From an uncultured Rhodobacterales bacterium (GTDB lineage Bacteria; Pseudomonadota; Alphaproteobacteria; Rhodobacterales; Rhodobacteraceae), in the NCBI GenBank assembly GCA_903873585.1, contig CAIQOV010000043.1, forward strand, positions 1 to 64,000: a stretch of DNA of 64,000 nt, read 5' to 3'. Shown piece after piece: positions 61,101 through 64,000 of the stretch. The notes beneath the pieces are model-generated. The model was not told where the DNA came from and did not search any database. It was given only the letters and a program-made list of their open reading frames with translations. Position 1 is the stretch's first letter. The number at the start of each line of letters is the position of its first letter. Both the position numbers and the translations under genes were made by a program.

Positions 61101-64000
61101 CGACAGGGGCCACGCCGTGGTGGCGCAACTGCACCTGACTTTGCGTCCAAGACAGGGTGGCCGCGCGGGCAAAGGCCGAAGCATCGCGGTGGCGGTCCAC
61201 CATATCCAGCAACATCCCCGAACTTGGGGCCACCATAGTCCAAAACGTCACCCGTGCGCGCCCGCCTGCCGGAATGCGCAGGCGGCGGCGCAGGCTAAAG
61301 ATCGGGTCAAGCACCGTGCCGGTGGTGCCCGACAGCGGAGCCTGTGCCATCGCGGCTGTTTGCAAGCTTTGCCCCCGGCCAATAAAGCGGGCGCGGTCGG
61401 ATTCGTATTGCAGCGGGGCAGATTCCTCGCCCTCGACCACGGCGATATGGGCGGCCCATACCTCGGGGTCTGATGGGGCGCGGCGGCGGCGGGTGGCGAT
61501 CAGCACGCCCAGTTCGGGCAAAAAGTCGGTCATCACGAACATCTTGGAAAACGCCGGATGCGCCAGATCAGCGGCGGCGGGTGCCAGCACCAGTTCGGCG
61601 TAAGACGTCACATCCACCTCGCGCGCATGCCGCCCGATATTGGTCAGCGTGACTTGGCGGGCCTCGGCATCATCCTCGCCCGAAACCACGACTTCGGTCT
61701 GGGTGATCAAATGCGCCGCCTGATGGGTGAAGGCGGCGTTATGGTCACAAAACACCGCCCTGTGCCCAGCACTTAGGCCCAAGGGCTGCACCGAGGCTGA
61801 CCAAGCCACACCCGATTTAACATCGCGCAAGTACAGATAAGACCCGTGCCCCGCCAAGGTCGGATCGGCCCGCCACCGCGTTATCGCCAAATCGCCCCAG
61901 CGGCTAAAGCCAGAGCCTGTGGGCGTCAGCGTCACGCTATAGCGCCCGTTTGATAAAAGATGCGCGGTGGGCCACGCCTCGGCAGGGCTGTCAAACCAGC
62001 GCAAACTGGCCGCCACGCTGTGCTCGACCGGCGAGATTTTCACATCGGTCGCATGTGGGGCAGCCACGGGGGCGTCGCGCGGCACACGCTCTTGCAGCAG
62101 CAAATCCACCGCTTTTATCATCGGCTCGGCGTGAAAGCGGGCGCGCAGACGCCCATCTTGCAGCACATTGGCAAGGGCTGCGATGGTCATGCCCTGATGA
62201 TGCGCCATAAAGCTGCGCACGATGGCGCAAGCGCCCCCTTCGGGCAGGCGGGAGGTGGTGAAATCAACCGCCTCGTAAAATCCGTACCGGCTTTGCGCGC
62301 CCAAGGCGGTCAGGGCTGCAAAGTTTTGCACGGCCGCTTGCGGGTCAACCATAGCGCCAAGGGCTGTGGCATAGGGCGCAATCACCCGATCTTCGGCCAA
62401 GCCGCGCTTTAACCCCAAACCCGGCACGCCGAAGTTTGAATACTGATAGGTCATTTCCAGATCCCGCGCGTTGAAGGCGGATTCCGAAATGCCCCAAGGC
62501 AGGCCCAAGGCGGCGGCATAGCCGCGCTGGCGTTGCACCACACGGCGGCTGGTTTGCTCTAGCACCGATCCTTCGGGCGCGCGCATCACCAAAGCGGGCA
62601 TCAGATATTCAAACATACTGCCCGACCACGAAATCAACGCCGACCCCGCCCCGATGGGCGTGGCGGCACGCCCCAGACGGAACCAGTGGCGGGTTTCCAC
62701 ATCGGCCTTGGCTATGGCGAAAAGGGAAGCCAACCGCGCCTCTGACGCGAGCAGGTCGTAGCAATTGCCATCCAGCGTGTTGGTTGACACGGTAAAACCA
62801 ATCGACAGCAGTTTCTTTTCCGGATGCAGCAAAAAGCGAAAATCGGTGGCCATGGCAAAGCTGCGCGCCATGTCAGCCACGGCGCGCAGCTGGGCTTTGG
62901 GGGCAAGATCTTGGCTGTGGCTGGCGATCATAGCCAGCGTCCAAAACGCGGCGTCAGAGCCTTCGGGCAGGGTCGCGGCCAAGGTTTGCGCTTGCGCGAT
63001 CAACCACCCTGTCGCGCCACGTTCAATCTGCGCCAGCACGGCAGACAGGGCTGGCAGCGGTTCGGTCATCAGGGCGGCTTGTGCCAAAGCCCGCGCGTCT
63101 TGCAGCCCTTGGGGGTTGGGTGTTGCCTGCAAGGCCCAAGCCTCGCAGGCCTGCGCCACGGCGATCAGATGCCCCGCCAGATTGCCGCTGTCGACGGCCG
63201 AGACATAGGGCGGGTCCAGCACGCGCAGATCGGCGGTGTCGTGCCAGTTGTACAAATGCCCGCGAAAGCGCGGCATGCGCTGCATGGTTTGCAAGGTTTG
63301 CTCAAGCCGCAAAGCGGCCTCGGCCTGACTGATCCAACCCATGTCATGCGCCGCCGTCACCGCCAACAAATACAAACCGATGTTGGTCGGAGAGGTGCGG
63401 CGCGCCACCACGGGTTTGGGGATTTCCTGAAAGTTGTCGGGCGGCAGGAAATTGTCGGCTGCGGTGACAAAGGTTTCAAAATAGCGCCATGTGCGCCGCG
63501 CGATCAGGCGCAGGGTTTGGCGGTCAGCGGCGGTCAGGCTTTGGGGCGCAGATACGGCGTGCGGCTGGCTGATGCGCCGCGCAATCGCGGGGGCGGCCAG
63601 CCATGCAAGGCCAAAGGGCAGCACGACCAGCAGGCTTTCGGGGCGGATGGCATAGGCCAACCCGCAGGTGCCCAACCCAAGGCCAAGCCCGCCCAAATGC
63701 CGCACGTAATGCGCCAAATAGCGCGGCACGGCCCCGCTGCCCGCCTGTGCCGCCGTCTTCCATTCCAGCAAATGCCGCCCCGTGCGCAGCCGCACCAAAC
63801 TGCGTGTGATGGCGTCCAGCATGGCAAAGGCGCTGTCGGCCAGCAAAACAAGGGTCAACCCAACCCGCGCCACCGCCGTCGTCACATCTGACCCAAGCGC
63901 TTCAAAATGACTGCGCGAGGTGATGCCAGCCCGACCGGGCAGCACCGCAAAGGGCAGCGCGATCACATAGGGTGCTGCCAGCAGCGCCACGACAGCCGTG
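58140..64000 (-). pseudogene. ndvB: Cyclic beta-1,2-glucan synthase/phosphorylase-like gene (ndvB), 5' beyond window, with frameshift
   Basis: The reading frame enters from the right edge and runs to TAA at 58140. Order: membrane span region and LLEWKTAAQAGSG (end of the synthase part), a glucoamylase-like domain (about 63500-62100, TYQYSNFGVPGLGLKRGLAE, FMAHHQGMTIAALAN), then GH94 N-terminal (LLSNGRYSVTLTPTGSGFSR) and GH94 catalytic parts with GTGDWNDGMN near 59095. At about 60950-60957 the frame changes: DLPIVLRRC goes on in a wrong frame while CFADAEDIARLREVLAAQDY then continues in the next. The expected LRIADAED would need five more bases (ATCGC). Either a true mutation or a sequence error. 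NdvB makes periplasmic cyclic glucans; the conserved flanks suggest recent damage. Confidence 0.85.

Noticed and set aside
62824-63891. 355-codon + strand frame opposite ndvB
   Set aside because: Antisense of the conserved glucoamylase-like domain; no recognisable protein family.

Overview
The window looks like chromosomal DNA from a member of the Rhodobacterales (Alphaproteobacteria). The basis is the high GC with heavy use of gcc/ggc codons, a sorbitol/mannitol operon in the Rhodobacter smo/mtlK arrangement, a cyclic beta-1,2-glucan synthase (ndvB-like) gene, and paired hyuA/hyuB and pxp loci. No plasmid, phage or CRISPR signature was seen. Most genes lie in long, tightly coupled + strand operons with many ATGA/TGATG overlaps.

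Layout. 1-3692 (-): 5' part of a very large secreted beta-propeller protein ending in tandem repeats of exactly 84 codons. 3693-5340: a scar with a decayed IS5-type transposase and an IS3-type tail. 5399-6337 (-): an AT-rich, NodZ/FUT8-like glycosyltransferase. 6549-9527 (-): a three-gene operon (DCC thiol protein, ABC1 kinase, photolyase-like flavoprotein). 9579-10090: gene debris resembling a sulfonate (ssu) locus. 10091-18173 (+): polyol operon (HAD phosphatase, SmoC regulator, SmoEFGK ABC importer, sorbitol and mannitol dehydrogenases). 18298-18373 (-): tRNA-Thr(CGU). 18577-20880 (+): a 767-residue protein with an Erv/Alr-like thiol-oxidase domain.

20992-28053 (+): acyl-CoA dehydrogenase, class III CoA-transferase, MaoC-type hydratase and HyuA/HyuB, followed by a LysR gene that converges on an AraC gene. 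30236-38298 (+): a second HyuB/HyuA pair with PxpA, a biotin carrier, biotin carboxylase, PxpB and PxpC, an apparent lactam or 5-oxoproline opening operon. 38362-52324 (+): a solute-binding-protein homologue without a signal peptide coupled to a double-wHTH GntR regulator, then a Pot-type ABC transporter, two SDRs, a Tat-exported binding protein, a second ATPase, an amidase, an ene-reductase, a polysaccharide-deacetylase-fold hydrolase, a 97-residue unknown protein and a CobW-type metallochaperone. I infer uptake and breakdown of a cyclic N-containing or amide compound. The substrate cannot be read from sequence.

52325-58115: a visibly AT-richer island with a periplasmic binding protein, two divergent SDF-family (glutamate-symporter-like) membrane proteins and a K+ channel-like protein with two voltage-sensor modules, ending at an IS5-type remnant. 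58140-64000 (-): the 3' part of an ndvB-like gene, interrupted by an apparent frameshift.

The best candidates for undescribed biology are (i) the Erv/Alr-domain protein, (ii) the binding protein plus two-SDF transporter, and (iii) the leaderless binding protein translationally coupled to a GntR regulator.
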